Of a stretch of DNA of 64,000 nucleotides, positions 44,957 to 52,650 are shown one piece after another (the first letter of the stretch is position 1; each line of letters begins with the position of its first letter). Both the position numbers and the translations under genes were made by a program. Source of the stretch: Mycobacterium rhizamassiliense (GTDB lineage: Bacteria; Actinomycetota; Actinomycetes; Mycobacteriales; Mycobacteriaceae); the NCBI RefSeq assembly GCF_900157375.1, contig NZ_LT721901.1, positions 1,905,498-1,969,497 on the forward strand. Direction: 5' to 3'. Under the pieces are notes generated by a model, which did no database searches, had not been told where the DNA came from, and saw only the letters and a list, made by a program, of their open reading frames with translations.

Positions 44957-45922
44957 TTAGCGGCCGTGCAGGCGGGCCACCACCGGCGCGAAGGACTCGA
45001 TTTGCGACTGCTGCACGGTCACGTAGTTGACGCCGAGGCTGTCGCGGCGCGAATGCAGCGCTGCCACAACGCTTTCCGAAGAACCGACCAGCACGTTGGG
45101 ATGGTCGCGCAGCAAATCGACGGCGATGCCGGTCGATTTCGCCAGGCCCGCAAGCACGGTCCCGGCGTCGTCGGTGATCTCGGTGAAGTAGGGCGAACTC
45201 TCGACGTCCAGGCGCCCGAAACGCTCGCCGGCGGCGTCCCGGACGAACTCGATGCGGCGCCGCGCGACCTCCTGCGGGTCAAGGCCGTCGGCGTCGCGGG
45301 CCACGAACGGCACGCTGGAGATGCTGACGATGTCGGCCTCGCGACCGGCCAGCGACAGCACCCGCCGCCCGCCACCGCCGATCATGATCGGCGGATGCGG
45401 TTGCTGCACCGGCCGCGGCCTTCCCGCATACCCGTGGACCCGCACGAATTCGCCCGAGCAGTCCAGTTCCTCGCCCCGCCAATGCGCCTTGATCAGCTCC
45501 ACCACCTCGGCGAGCTTGGCAATGCGCCGGCCGGGGCGGTCGAAGTCGAGTCCCAGCGCGCCGTACTCGATTTCGCTCCAGCCGGCACCGATGCCCAACT
45601 CCAGGCGGCCGTCGGAGAGCAGATCGAGCGTCGCTGCCTCCTTGGCCAGCACCGCGGGCACGTGATAGTCGATGCAGAACACCCGGCAACCGATGCGCAG
45701 CGTCTCGGTCACCGCGGCGGCTGCCGCCATCGCGGCGATGGGGGCGAGATCCTGGCGCGGGGTGCGGGCGGCGCGCTGCGCCGGACCCGGGCCCAAGTAG
45801 TGGTCGGCCAGGAAAAGCGTTGAGTAGCCGAGGTCTTCGACCTTGCGCACGGTGTCTCGCCACTCGCGGCCGCCGGCGGCGTTGGTCGCTTGCACCGCGA
45901 AGCGGAACGGGGGCCTGTCCAT
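44957..45922 (-). CDS. F420-type LLM oxidoreductase
   Basis: A 321-residue protein from ATG 45922; a GTG immediately before would add one residue. FRFAVQATNAAGGREWRDTV, DLGYSTLFLADHYLG, GCRVFCIDYHVPAVLAKEAATL and LGIGAGWSEIEYGALG are marks of an F420-dependent LLM subfamily common in mycobacteria (TIGR03621-like). It is probably a dehydrogenase or reductase in the same catabolic island, upstream of the operator that serves the crotonase operon. The substrate is unknown. Confidence 0.85.
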   Translation of the reverse strand: MDRPPFRFAVQATNAAGGREWRDTVRKVEDLGYSTLFLADHYLGPGPAQRAARTPRQDLAPIAAMAAAAAVTETLRIGCRVFCIDYHVPAVLAKEAATLDLLSDGRLELGIGAGWSEIEYGALGLDFDRPGRRIAKLAEVVELIKAHWRGEELDCSGEFVRVHGYAGRPRPVQQPHPPIMIGGGGRRVLSLAGREADIVSISSVPFVARDADGLDPQEVARRRIEFVRDAAGERFGRLDVESSPYFTEITDDAGTVLAGLAKSTGIAVDLLRDHPNVLVGSSESVVAALHSRRDSLGVNYVTVQQSQIESFAPVVARLHGR

Positions 45923-46012
45923 CACCGGACCCTAGATTGCGCGGCATTCGATATTCAAGGCCCGTTACTTGACCGCCGTTGACGCGGGGTGATAGGCATG
46001 GGAAGCCCATTG

Positions 46013-46030
46013 GTTGGGCGATCGCTCAGG
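46013..46030. promoter_or_regulatory. TetR operator 3, diverged copy
   Basis: The core TTGGGCGATCGCTCA (46014-46028) matches the consensus TTTGGGCGATCGCCCAAA at 14 of 18 aligned positions (the outer bases are worse). It lies directly upstream of the SDR I start at 46046, within an otherwise open frame, which argues that the frame upstream of 46046 is not coding. Confidence 0.65.
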
Positions 46031-46045
46031 AAGGGTGGGTCGAGG

Positions 46046-46756
46046 TTGGTCGCGAAGACGGCTGTGGTGACCGGTGGTGCATCGGGAATCGGCCGCGCCG
46101 TCGCCGAACGGTTGCGTAAAGACGGATTTCAGGTGGCCGTCATCGATCTTTCCCCCACCGACGACCAATTCGGGTACGTCGCCGACGTCACCGACCGCGA
46201 GCAGGTGGACACCGCCGTGTCGGCGATCCGCGAGGTGCTGGGCCCGATCCTGGTGCTGGTCAACGCGGCCGGAGTCGAGGGCTTCAAGAAGTTCATGGAC
46301 ATGTCCTTCTCGGACTGGACCAAGGTGATCAACGTCAACCTGAACGGTGTCTTCCACACCATTCAGGCGGTGCTGCCCGACATGCTCGAGGCGGGCTGGG
46401 GTCGCATCGTCAACATCTCGTCGTCCAGCACGCACTCCGGACAGCCGTTCATGGCCCACTACGTGGCGGCCAAGTCGGCCGTCAACGGCCTGACCAAGTC
46501 GCTGGCCCTGGAATACGGCCCGAGCGGGATCACGGTCAACGCCGTGCCGCCGGGATTCGTCGACACCCCGATGCTGCGCAGCGCCGAGCAGCGACACCTG
46601 CTGGGCGGCACCGTGGAGGACCACATCGCACGCACGCCGGTGCGGCGGGTGGGCCGGCCCGAAGACATCGCCGCCGCGTGCGCCTTCTTCATCTCCGAAG
46701 AGGCCAGCTACATCACCGGCCAGATCCTCGGCGTCAACGGCGGTCGCAACACTTAG
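46046..46756 (+). CDS. SDR-family oxidoreductase
   Basis: I start it at TTG 46046, 11 bases after AGGAAGGG, giving 236 residues, because the operator copy occupies the upstream frame; the start is uncertain. AKTAVVTGGASGIGRAVAE, LVNAAG and the Ser/Tyr/Lys set ISSSSTHSGQPFMAHYVAAKSA define a classical SDR, and the C-terminal SYITGQILGVNGGRNT is typical. It resembles the SDR at 14512-15267. ALDH starts ten bases after its stop, so the two are cotranscribed. Confidence 0.85.
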   Translation: MVAKTAVVTGGASGIGRAVAERLRKDGFQVAVIDLSPTDDQFGYVADVTDREQVDTAVSAIREVLGPILVLVNAAGVEGFKKFMDMSFSDWTKVINVNLNGVFHTIQAVLPDMLEAGWGRIVNISSSSTHSGQPFMAHYVAAKSAVNGLTKSLALEYGPSGITVNAVPPGFVDTPMLRSAEQRHLLGGTVEDHIARTPVRRVGRPEDIAAACAFFISEEASYITGQILGVNGGRNT

Positions 46757-46765
46757 CGAGGGAAC

Positions 46766-48220
46766 ATGTTCGAGAGAGATCAGCTCTTCATCGACGGCAA
46801 GTGGACGGCACCGCAATCCGAATCGGTCATCTCGGTGGTATCGCCGCACAGCGAAGCCGTCATCGGGCACGCGGCCTGCGCGGCACCCACCGACGTGAAC
46901 CGGGCTGTCGAAGCGGCCCGCGCCGCTTTCGACACCGGGCCGTGGCCGCGCATGCAGCCGGCCGAACGCATCGAGGCACTCAACCGGCTCGCCGGCATCT
47001 ACAAGGAGCGCCGTGGCGACATGGCCGCGCTGATCTCCGCCGAGATCGGCGCCCCCATCAGCTTCGCCAAGATGGCGCAGGTCCGCCTGCCCCTGACCAT
47101 GCTGTCGGCGTTCTGCGGCATGGCGGCCAACTACGAGTGGCAGCAGGAGCGGCCGGGCTTGTACGGCAACAACATTCGGATCGCGAAGCGGCCGGTGGGT
47201 GTCGTGGCCGCGATCGTGCCGTGGAACATGCCGCAGTTCCTCACCGTCACCAAGGTGGTGCCCGCGCTGCTGGCCGGCTGTTCGGTGGTGCTCAAGCCCG
47301 CACCCGAGTCGGTGCTCGACGCACAGCTGCTGGCCGAGCTGGTCGCCGCGGCCGAGCTACCCCCGGGCGTGTTCAACGTGGTGCCCGGCGGCCGCGACGT
47401 CGGCGAACATCTGGTCAGCCACGCCGGCGTGGACAAGGTGTCGTTCACCGGGTCCACCGCGGCCGGCCGCGAGGTGGCCCGCGTCTGCGCCGACGGGCTC
47501 AAGCAGGTCAGCCTCGAACTCGGCGGCAAGTCCGCGGCGATCGTGCTCGACGACGCCGACCCTGCGGCGACGGCCACCGGAATCCAGATGGCCAGCCTGG
47601 CCAACAGCGGGCAGGTGTGTAATGCGTTGAGCCGCATCCTGGTACCGGAGGCCCGCAAGGACGAATTCGTCGACGCGCTGGCGGCCGGGATGGCCTCGAT
47701 GACGGTGGGCGACCCGTCGGATCCGAACACCCAGATCGGCCCGCTGGTGGCGCAGCGCCAACAGGAGCGCGTCCGCGGCTACATCGAGTCGGGCCGCAGC
47801 GACGGCGCCCGGCTGGTGACCGGCGGCGCTGACCTGCCCGACGGCGTCGAAAGCGGTTGGTACGTAAGGCCGACGCTGTTTTCCGACGCGAGCAACGACA
47901 TGCGGATCGCCCGCGAGGAGATCTTCGGTCCGGTGCTGACCGTCATCTCCTACCGCGACGAGGACGAGGCGCTCCGGATCGCCAACGACTCCGAATATGG
48001 TTTGGCCGGTTCGGTGTTCACCGCCGACGTCGAGCGCGGTTACGGCGTCGCGGCCCGGGTTCGGTCCGGCACCTTCGGCGTCAACGAGGGCTACATCATG
48101 GACCCGGCGGCGCCCTTCGGTGGCGTCAAGAACAGCGGCTACGGCCGCGAACTGGGCACCGAGGGCATCGACAGTTACACGGTGAGCCAATCGATTTCGG
48201 TTGCGGCGACCGCGAACTGA
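46766..48220 (+). CDS. NAD(P)-dependent aldehyde dehydrogenase
   Basis: A 484-residue ALDH with GVVAAIVPWNMPQFLTVTK, VSLELGGKSAAIVLDDA (Glu), NSGQVCNALSRILVPE (Cys nucleophile) and EEIFGPVLTVISY. It is strongly similar to the ALDH at 8588-9988, sharing even the GQxCNA context. It follows an SDR in one operon, so an alcohol-aldehyde-acid route is likely. GAGGGA precedes ATG 46766. Convergent with an LLM gene; the stops are adjacent. Confidence 0.92.
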   Translation: MFERDQLFIDGKWTAPQSESVISVVSPHSEAVIGHAACAAPTDVNRAVEAARAAFDTGPWPRMQPAERIEALNRLAGIYKERRGDMAALISAEIGAPISFAKMAQVRLPLTMLSAFCGMAANYEWQQERPGLYGNNIRIAKRPVGVVAAIVPWNMPQFLTVTKVVPALLAGCSVVLKPAPESVLDAQLLAELVAAAELPPGVFNVVPGGRDVGEHLVSHAGVDKVSFTGSTAAGREVARVCADGLKQVSLELGGKSAAIVLDDADPAATATGIQMASLANSGQVCNALSRILVPEARKDEFVDALAAGMASMTVGDPSDPNTQIGPLVAQRQQERVRGYIESGRSDGARLVTGGADLPDGVESGWYVRPTLFSDASNDMRIAREEIFGPVLTVISYRDEDEALRIANDSEYGLAGSVFTADVERGYGVAARVRSGTFGVNEGYIMDPAAPFGGVKNSGYGRELGTEGIDSYTVSQSISVAATAN

Positions 48221-49366
48221 TTAGAACTTCTTGAGCGCCTGGACGATTCGGCCGAACGACAGCGCCGACGTCATCCCCTTGCGCAGGCTGCGCTGCATCA
48301 TGCTCAGATTGCCCAGCACGACGTAGCGGACGCCACAATCACGCCACTGCGTGAGCTGATCGATGACCTCATCGGGTGTTCCGCACAGCGCCGAATCCCT
48401 GATCACCCGCGGCGGGATGGCGGCCGCGTGGGACAGGGCGGTTTGTTCGTCGATGCCGTGCGGCAGCAGATCCTGTGCGCCCGAAAAGCCCACTCCCAGT
48501 GGATGTTGCAAACCGTGGCGGCCGAACACCTCGTCGGGCGCGTTGAGCCCGAACGCGCGGATCATCTCGGAATCGAGCGCCTCGTCGACGTCATCGCGGG
48601 TGCGGCCCGTGATCACGAAAATCTGCAGTGCCGGGAGGATCGCCGCGGGGTCGCGGCCGGCGTCCGAGGCGGCGGACCGGACCGCGTCGAGGCGCTGCTT
48701 GAATTCCGTCGGCCGGTGCGGGAAGGAGGGGAAATAGGCATCCGCGTATCGCCCGGCGGCGCGCAGCATCCGCGGACCGTGCGCCGCAATCCAGATCTCG
48801 GGCCACTTGCCCCGATAGGGCGGCAGCTCGAAGAGGGCGTCTCGCAGCGGGAAGTAGGGGGAGTCCCGGTTGACAAGTTCGCCGCCCGAATCCCACAGCG
48901 CCCGGATGGTGGCCATCGCTTCCTCGAACCGCGCGACCGGTTTGGACCAGTCGACGCCATAGGGCTCGTTTCCTTCCCGCTCACCCGGACCGATACCCAA
49001 GATTGCCCGGCCGCGGGTGAGCAGGTGCAGGGTCGCTGCGGCCTGCGCCGTCACCGCGGGGTTGCGCCGGCCGCTGTCGGTCACGCCGACGCCGAGGCGT
49101 AGGCGGCCCACCCGGTTGCGCCCGGCGACGTGCCCCAGCATGGTCCAGGGCTCCAGTGCGGCGTCGATCTTTGGTACGAGTTTGGTTAGCCCGCAATACT
49201 TTTGCTTCCACAGCGAGCGGGGGAACAACTGGTTGAGATGGTCGGGCACCCAAAACGAATCGACGCCCCTGGCGACCGCGGTGAAGTAGTTGGCCCGGGT
49301 GAAGCCTTCGGCCGCCGGGTGCGCGGCGAGAATCGGATCGACCACGCCCACACGAAAACCGGTCAC
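48221..49366 (-). CDS. F420-dependent LLM ketoreductase-like protein (Rv2951c-like)
   Basis: The start is GTG 49366, seven bases after GGAAGGGG (381 residues). FRVGVVDPILAAHPA, GVDSFWVPDHLNQLFPRS, GRNRVGRLRLGVGVTDSGRRNPAVT and ARFEEAMATIRALWDSGGEL follow the phthiodiolone ketoreductase Rv2951c (381 residues) closely. That enzyme uses F420H2 to reduce a ketone of phthiocerol lipids, but this subfamily is large and the catabolic context suggests another ketone. A paralogue at 50654-51796 faces the opposite way. Confidence 0.85.
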   Translation of the reverse strand: MTGFRVGVVDPILAAHPAAEGFTRANYFTAVARGVDSFWVPDHLNQLFPRSLWKQKYCGLTKLVPKIDAALEPWTMLGHVAGRNRVGRLRLGVGVTDSGRRNPAVTAQAAATLHLLTRGRAILGIGPGEREGNEPYGVDWSKPVARFEEAMATIRALWDSGGELVNRDSPYFPLRDALFELPPYRGKWPEIWIAAHGPRMLRAAGRYADAYFPSFPHRPTEFKQRLDAVRSAASDAGRDPAAILPALQIFVITGRTRDDVDEALDSEMIRAFGLNAPDEVFGRHGLQHPLGVGFSGAQDLLPHGIDEQTALSHAAAIPPRVIRDSALCGTPDEVIDQLTQWRDCGVRYVVLGNLSMMQRSLRKGMTSALSFGRIVQALKKF

Positions 49367-49496
49367 GGTTCGCCCCTTCCGGCCCTGTTCGCTGGGGACA
49401 TCAGACTAGCTGGCAGGGTCTGATGCCGCGACGTTTTAGGAACCGGCGGCTCGGGCATTTGCTCTGTCATCCCACCCATCGGAAGAAGGCAAACGC

Positions 49497-49880
49497 GTGG
49501 CTCCCAGTTTTCAGGACGTCATCAAATCCAAGTACCTGCTGTTGACGACGTTCACCAAAGATGGCCGTCCCAAGCCGACGGCGATCTGGGGTGTGCCCGA
49601 GGGCGACAAGCTCCTGGTGATCACCGACGACGGGTCGTGGAAGACCAAGCGGATCAACAACACGCCCAGGGTGACGATCGCCAAGAGCGGGGCGCTGGGC
49701 AAGCCCAAGAGCGAAGACGTCGAGGGCATTGCCCGGGTGCTGCCGAAGTCGGAGACGCGGCGGGTGTACAACGCCGTGCTCAAGCGGTACTGGTACCACG
49801 CGCCGTGGTTCTACGCGCATTCGATCGTGCGCGGCGGCATCGACAAGGTGCATGTCGGTCTGGAGATCACGCCGGCGTAG
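49497..49880 (+). CDS. PPOX-class F420-binding protein (pyridoxamine oxidase-like)
   Basis: A 127-residue split-barrel protein starting at GTG 49497 after GGAAGAAGG. YLLLTTFTKDGRPKPTAIW and DDGSWKTKRINNTPRVTIA are the flavin or F420-binding strands of the PPOX family in mycobacteria. C-terminal WFYAHSIVRGG is also typical. It likely catalyses an F420H2-dependent reduction. It is monocistronic and convergent with the second TetR gene. Confidence 0.85.
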   Translation: MAPSFQDVIKSKYLLLTTFTKDGRPKPTAIWGVPEGDKLLVITDDGSWKTKRINNTPRVTIAKSGALGKPKSEDVEGIARVLPKSETRRVYNAVLKRYWYHAPWFYAHSIVRGGIDKVHVGLEITPA

Positions 49881-49893
49881 GCCGCGCTTTCAA

Positions 49894-49909
49894 TTAGGCA
49901 GTCGCCTAG
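49894..49909. promoter_or_regulatory. TAGGC-dyad resembling TetR-2 operator, in a convergent gap
   Basis: TTAGGCAGTCGCCTAG is close to TTAGGCGACCGCCTAA at 50600-50615 (arms TTAGGC/GCCTA). It overlaps the stop of the second TetR gene and lies between convergent genes, so it is either a chance hairpin, a weak terminator or an odd secondary binding site. Confidence 0.35.
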
Positions 49910-50520
49910 CTCGTCGTCGCGGTGGTGCGCGGGTGGGGAGACTCGTAGCGCCGCAAGTACTCCTCGATCAGCTGCAAGGTCTTCGGATGGCCGGTGGTGA
50001 TGCCCAATCGATTTTCGATGCTGAGGGTCCGCCCGATGCTGGCGATGAGGACCGCCACGACGTCGGGTGGCATGGCGTCATCGGAGGCGTGTTCACGGAG
50101 GATGAAAGTCAGAGCGGCGATCTGGGCCTCGCGGGACCGTTCGGCGCCGGCGGCCAGTTCCGCGCGGATCGCCTTGCGATGGTTTCCCAGCGCCATGAAC
50201 TCCATCGTCAACCGCGTACCGCGAGAGTCAATTGTCATGTCCCACAACTCATGCAGGGGATTGTCCGACGCGAGGGCGCAACGCTGCACGTCCAGGTTCA
50301 TCTCGGTGCCGCGGCGCAACACGGCCAGGTACAGGTCGTCCATCGTCGGGAAGTAGTAGTACACGACGGCGCGTTGCACACCGACCCACTCGGCGACCCG
50401 CCGCGACGTCGCCGCCGCATAGCCCTCTTCGAGCATGATCTCGGCGGTCGCGTCGAGGATCCTCTCGCGGGTGCCGGTGTCGCGATTGCCGGCCCGGTTC
50501 GGTGCGGCCACGTGTCCCAT
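49906..50520 (-). CDS. TetR-family regulator, paralogue of 41714-42325
   Basis: I start it at ATG 50520 (204 residues), by alignment with the other TetR, whose helix-turn-helix also starts about 20 residues in; longer frames exist. EIMLEEGYAAATSRRVAEWVGVQRAVVYYYFPTMDDLYLAV is nearly identical to that of the paralogue except in recognition-helix residues (WVGVQRAVV versus KAGVKPALV). It is divergent from the LLM gene at 50654 and preceded by the dyad TTAGGCGACCGCCTAA, its probable operator. It likely represses itself and the LLM gene. Confidence 0.88.
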   Translation of the reverse strand: MGHVAAPNRAGNRDTGTRERILDATAEIMLEEGYAAATSRRVAEWVGVQRAVVYYYFPTMDDLYLAVLRRGTEMNLDVQRCALASDNPLHELWDMTIDSRGTRLTMEFMALGNHRKAIRAELAAGAERSREAQIAALTFILREHASDDAMPPDVVAVLIASIGRTLSIENRLGITTGHPKTLQLIEEYLRRYESPHPRTTATTS

Positions 50521-50599
50521 CCTGTCCTGTCGTAGGCCCGGCGCCTCGTCCCTTGACCCTCGTCGCGTCGGGATGCTAAGCATATGCCCAAGCAGGTCG

Positions 50600-50615
50600 T
50601 TAGGCGACCGCCTAA
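50600..50615. promoter_or_regulatory. TetR-2 operator, TTAGGCGACCGCCTAA
   Basis: Perfect 7-bp arms (TTAGGCG and CGCCTAA) with a 2-base centre lie in the divergent gap, 80 bases before the TetR start and 39 before the LLM start. The pattern resembles the TTTGGGCGATCGCCCAAA sites but with TA for TG/GG at the edges. Confidence 0.8.
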
Positions 50616-50653
50616 TTAAGTAGCGAGTCGGGGTCAGCGGTGAAGGAGTCCCC

Positions 50654-51796
50654 ATGCCTGGTCTGCGCATCGGCGTCATGCACAACACCATCAATTCCAA
50701 ATACGGGCCAAAGCCGTTGATCCAGGCCGACTACCTCACCGGGTTGGCCGCGGGGGCCGACTCGTTCTGGGTGGCCGACCATCTGAACTCGGTGCTGCCG
50801 TCCTCGATGTGGCAACCCAAATACGTTGGCGCCGCGAAGATCATCCCCAAGATGGACGCGCACGTGGAGCCCTGGACGATGCTGGGCTACCTCGCCGGGC
50901 ACAACAAGCTGGGCCGGATGACGCTGGGCGTCGCAGTCACCGACACCGGTCGCCGCAATCCCGCCGTCACCGCGCAGGCCGCGGTGACGCTGCACCACCT
51001 CACCCGCGGCCGCGCCATCCTGGGCATCGGAACCGGCGAACGCGAGGGCAACGAGCCCTACGGCGTCGAGTGGTCAAAACCCGTGGCGCGCTTCGAGGAG
51101 GCGATGGCCACCATCCGTGCGCTGTGGAACTCGGGCGGCGAGCTCGTCAGCCGCGAATCCGCCTACTTCCCCCTACACAACGCCACTTTCGCGCTCACGC
51201 CGTACAAGGGCAAGTGGCCCGAAATATGGATTGCCGCCCACGGGCCACGAATGATCCGCGCCGCGGGCCGCTACGCCGACGGGTGGTTTCCCGGCACCAC
51301 CCGAGCCAGCGAATACGGCCAACAACTCAACGATTTGCGCACTGCGGCCTCGGACGCGGGACGCGATCCGATGGCGATCACCCCGGCGGGAATCCGATTC
51401 GTCCTCACCGGACGCTCCCAGGGCGAGATCGACGAGATCGTCGACTCGGAACTGGTCCGACTGTTCACGCTGAACTCGCCGGGCACGGATTGGGCGCGGC
51501 ACGGCGCCGAACATCCGATGGGCCCGGACTTCAAGGGCGTGCAGGACCTGGTGCCTCAGCTCATCGACGAGCAGACCGCGCTGTCGTTTGTGTCGAAGGT
51601 TCCGCGCGAACTCGTCAAGGAACTCTTCGTCGTCGGGATGCCCGACGACATCGTCGACCAGCTGGCCGAGTTCCGCGACGCCGGCCTGCGCTGCCTGGTC
51701 GTCGGCAACATGGGCGCCCTGCACCCCAAGCTCTCCAAGAGCGCGGCCGCAACGACGCCCTATGTCAAACTCCTGCGTCGGCTGAAGAAGCTGTGA
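50654..51796 (+). CDS. F420-dependent LLM ketoreductase-like protein (Rv2951c-like)
   Basis: A 380-residue protein with AAGGAG before ATG 50654. LRIGVMHNTINSKYG, GADSFWVADHLNSVLPSSMW, GRMTLGVAVTDTGRRNPAVT and KWPEIWIAAHGPRMIRAAGR resemble Rv2951c as well as the divergent copy at 48221-49366. Both probably bind F420 and reduce or oxidise a ketone/alcohol. This copy is controlled from the divergent TetR region. The preference for lipid or catabolic ketones is unknown. Confidence 0.87.
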   Translation: MPGLRIGVMHNTINSKYGPKPLIQADYLTGLAAGADSFWVADHLNSVLPSSMWQPKYVGAAKIIPKMDAHVEPWTMLGYLAGHNKLGRMTLGVAVTDTGRRNPAVTAQAAVTLHHLTRGRAILGIGTGEREGNEPYGVEWSKPVARFEEAMATIRALWNSGGELVSRESAYFPLHNATFALTPYKGKWPEIWIAAHGPRMIRAAGRYADGWFPGTTRASEYGQQLNDLRTAASDAGRDPMAITPAGIRFVLTGRSQGEIDEIVDSELVRLFTLNSPGTDWARHGAEHPMGPDFKGVQDLVPQLIDEQTALSFVSKVPRELVKELFVVGMPDDIVDQLAEFRDAGLRCLVVGNMGALHPKLSKSAAATTPYVKLLRRLKKL

Positions 51797-51849
51797 AAGT
51801 AGAAGCGGTCCAATAGTTTTGGTTGCACTGACGAGAAAGGGCACCGGCT

Positions 51850-52251
51850 ATGTTCACTGGCTCCATCGAGGATCGGCTCAAGATTCGTGAGCGATTCGAC
51901 AGCTACAGTGACGCGGTATCCAGGATCGCGCTCGATGACTACCTGCGGTGCTGGACCGACGACCCGATTCGGCTCGGGACGGGCGGGGAGTTCCGCGGCG
52001 TGGACCAGCTGCGCGCCCACTGGGACGGCATCTGGCGTGCGATCGAAACGATGGCGTTCGTCACCCAGATCGGTGCCATCGAGATCGACGGTCAGGACGC
52101 CCGCACACGCTCGTATTGCCAAGAAACGCTGCGGTTTCGAAACGGCCAGACCCAGCAGCTCGTGGGCGCCTACGCCGACGAACTGAAACGCGTCGACGGC
52201 GAGTGGTTGTTCAACAAGAGGACCTACCGCATCCACATCGCTACGCCCTAG
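51850..52251 (+). CDS. SnoaL/NTF2-like polyketide cyclase-fold protein
   Basis: A 133-residue cone-fold protein. IRERFDSYSDAVSRIALDDYLRCWTDD is the typical start (helix and the DYLRCW pocket) and ends FNKRTYRIHIATP. Such proteins are cyclases, isomerases, dehydratases or ketosteroid-like isomerases, so the precise reaction is uncertain. It lies 53 bases after the LLM gene and is followed by a small membrane protein; cotranscription is possible. A RBS-like AGAAAGGG precedes the ATG. Confidence 0.75.
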   Translation: MFTGSIEDRLKIRERFDSYSDAVSRIALDDYLRCWTDDPIRLGTGGEFRGVDQLRAHWDGIWRAIETMAFVTQIGAIEIDGQDARTRSYCQETLRFRNGQTQQLVGAYADELKRVDGEWLFNKRTYRIHIATP

Positions 52252-52260
52252 GGTTGACGC

Positions 52261-52650
52261 GTGGCTGCCGACCAGACGCTGACAAGACCCCCGCTGCTCG
52301 GTTGGGTGGCGGCGGCCCGCTTCGCCGTCGGCGCCGCCATGCTCTTGGCGCCCGATCGATTCTTCAAGCCCGACTCGGGAACCGAGACGCTGCTGATGCA
52401 GACGATCGGGATCCGCGACCTGGTTCTTGGCTCCGGCGGGTGTGTCGCCTGGTTGCGCGGGAGCCGCGAGTTCCGGGGCTGGGCGGCCGCCGGTCTCGTC
52501 AGCGACACCGCCGACCTTGCCCTCGGTCTGCGCAGCAAGCCGCTCGTCGGCACGAAGAGTGCGCTGATCGCCATCCTGGCCCCGGTGCCGTTCATCGGCG
52601 CGGGCCTGCTCGGCTTCGTTCGAAGCCTCGAGAAGACCACGCAGCCTTAG
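52261..52650 (+). CDS. Small membrane protein of unknown function
   Basis: A 129-residue protein starting at GTG 52261, nine bases after the SnoaL-like stop. There are about three to four hydrophobic segments (LGWVAAARFAVGAAMLLAP, IGIRDLVLGSGGCVAWL, WAAAGLVSDTADLALGL, LIAILAPVPFIGAGLLGF), as in the DUF4267-like group. I do not know a function. It is convergent with the epimerase, whose stop overlaps its own by four bases. Confidence 0.65.
   Translation: MAADQTLTRPPLLGWVAAARFAVGAAMLLAPDRFFKPDSGTETLLMQTIGIRDLVLGSGGCVAWLRGSREFRGWAAAGLVSDTADLALGLRSKPLVGTKSALIAILAPVPFIGAGLLGFVRSLEKTTQP

Noticed and set aside
45989-46045. Longer N-terminus of the SDR starting at 45989
   Set aside because: This part is occupied by the TetR operator and gives a leader not seen in SDRs; the TTG start is preferred but not certain.
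46678-47622. A 314-residue plus-strand frame across SDR and ALDH genes
   Set aside because: It is a shadow of the ALDH gene in another frame, with Arg/Gly-rich composition.
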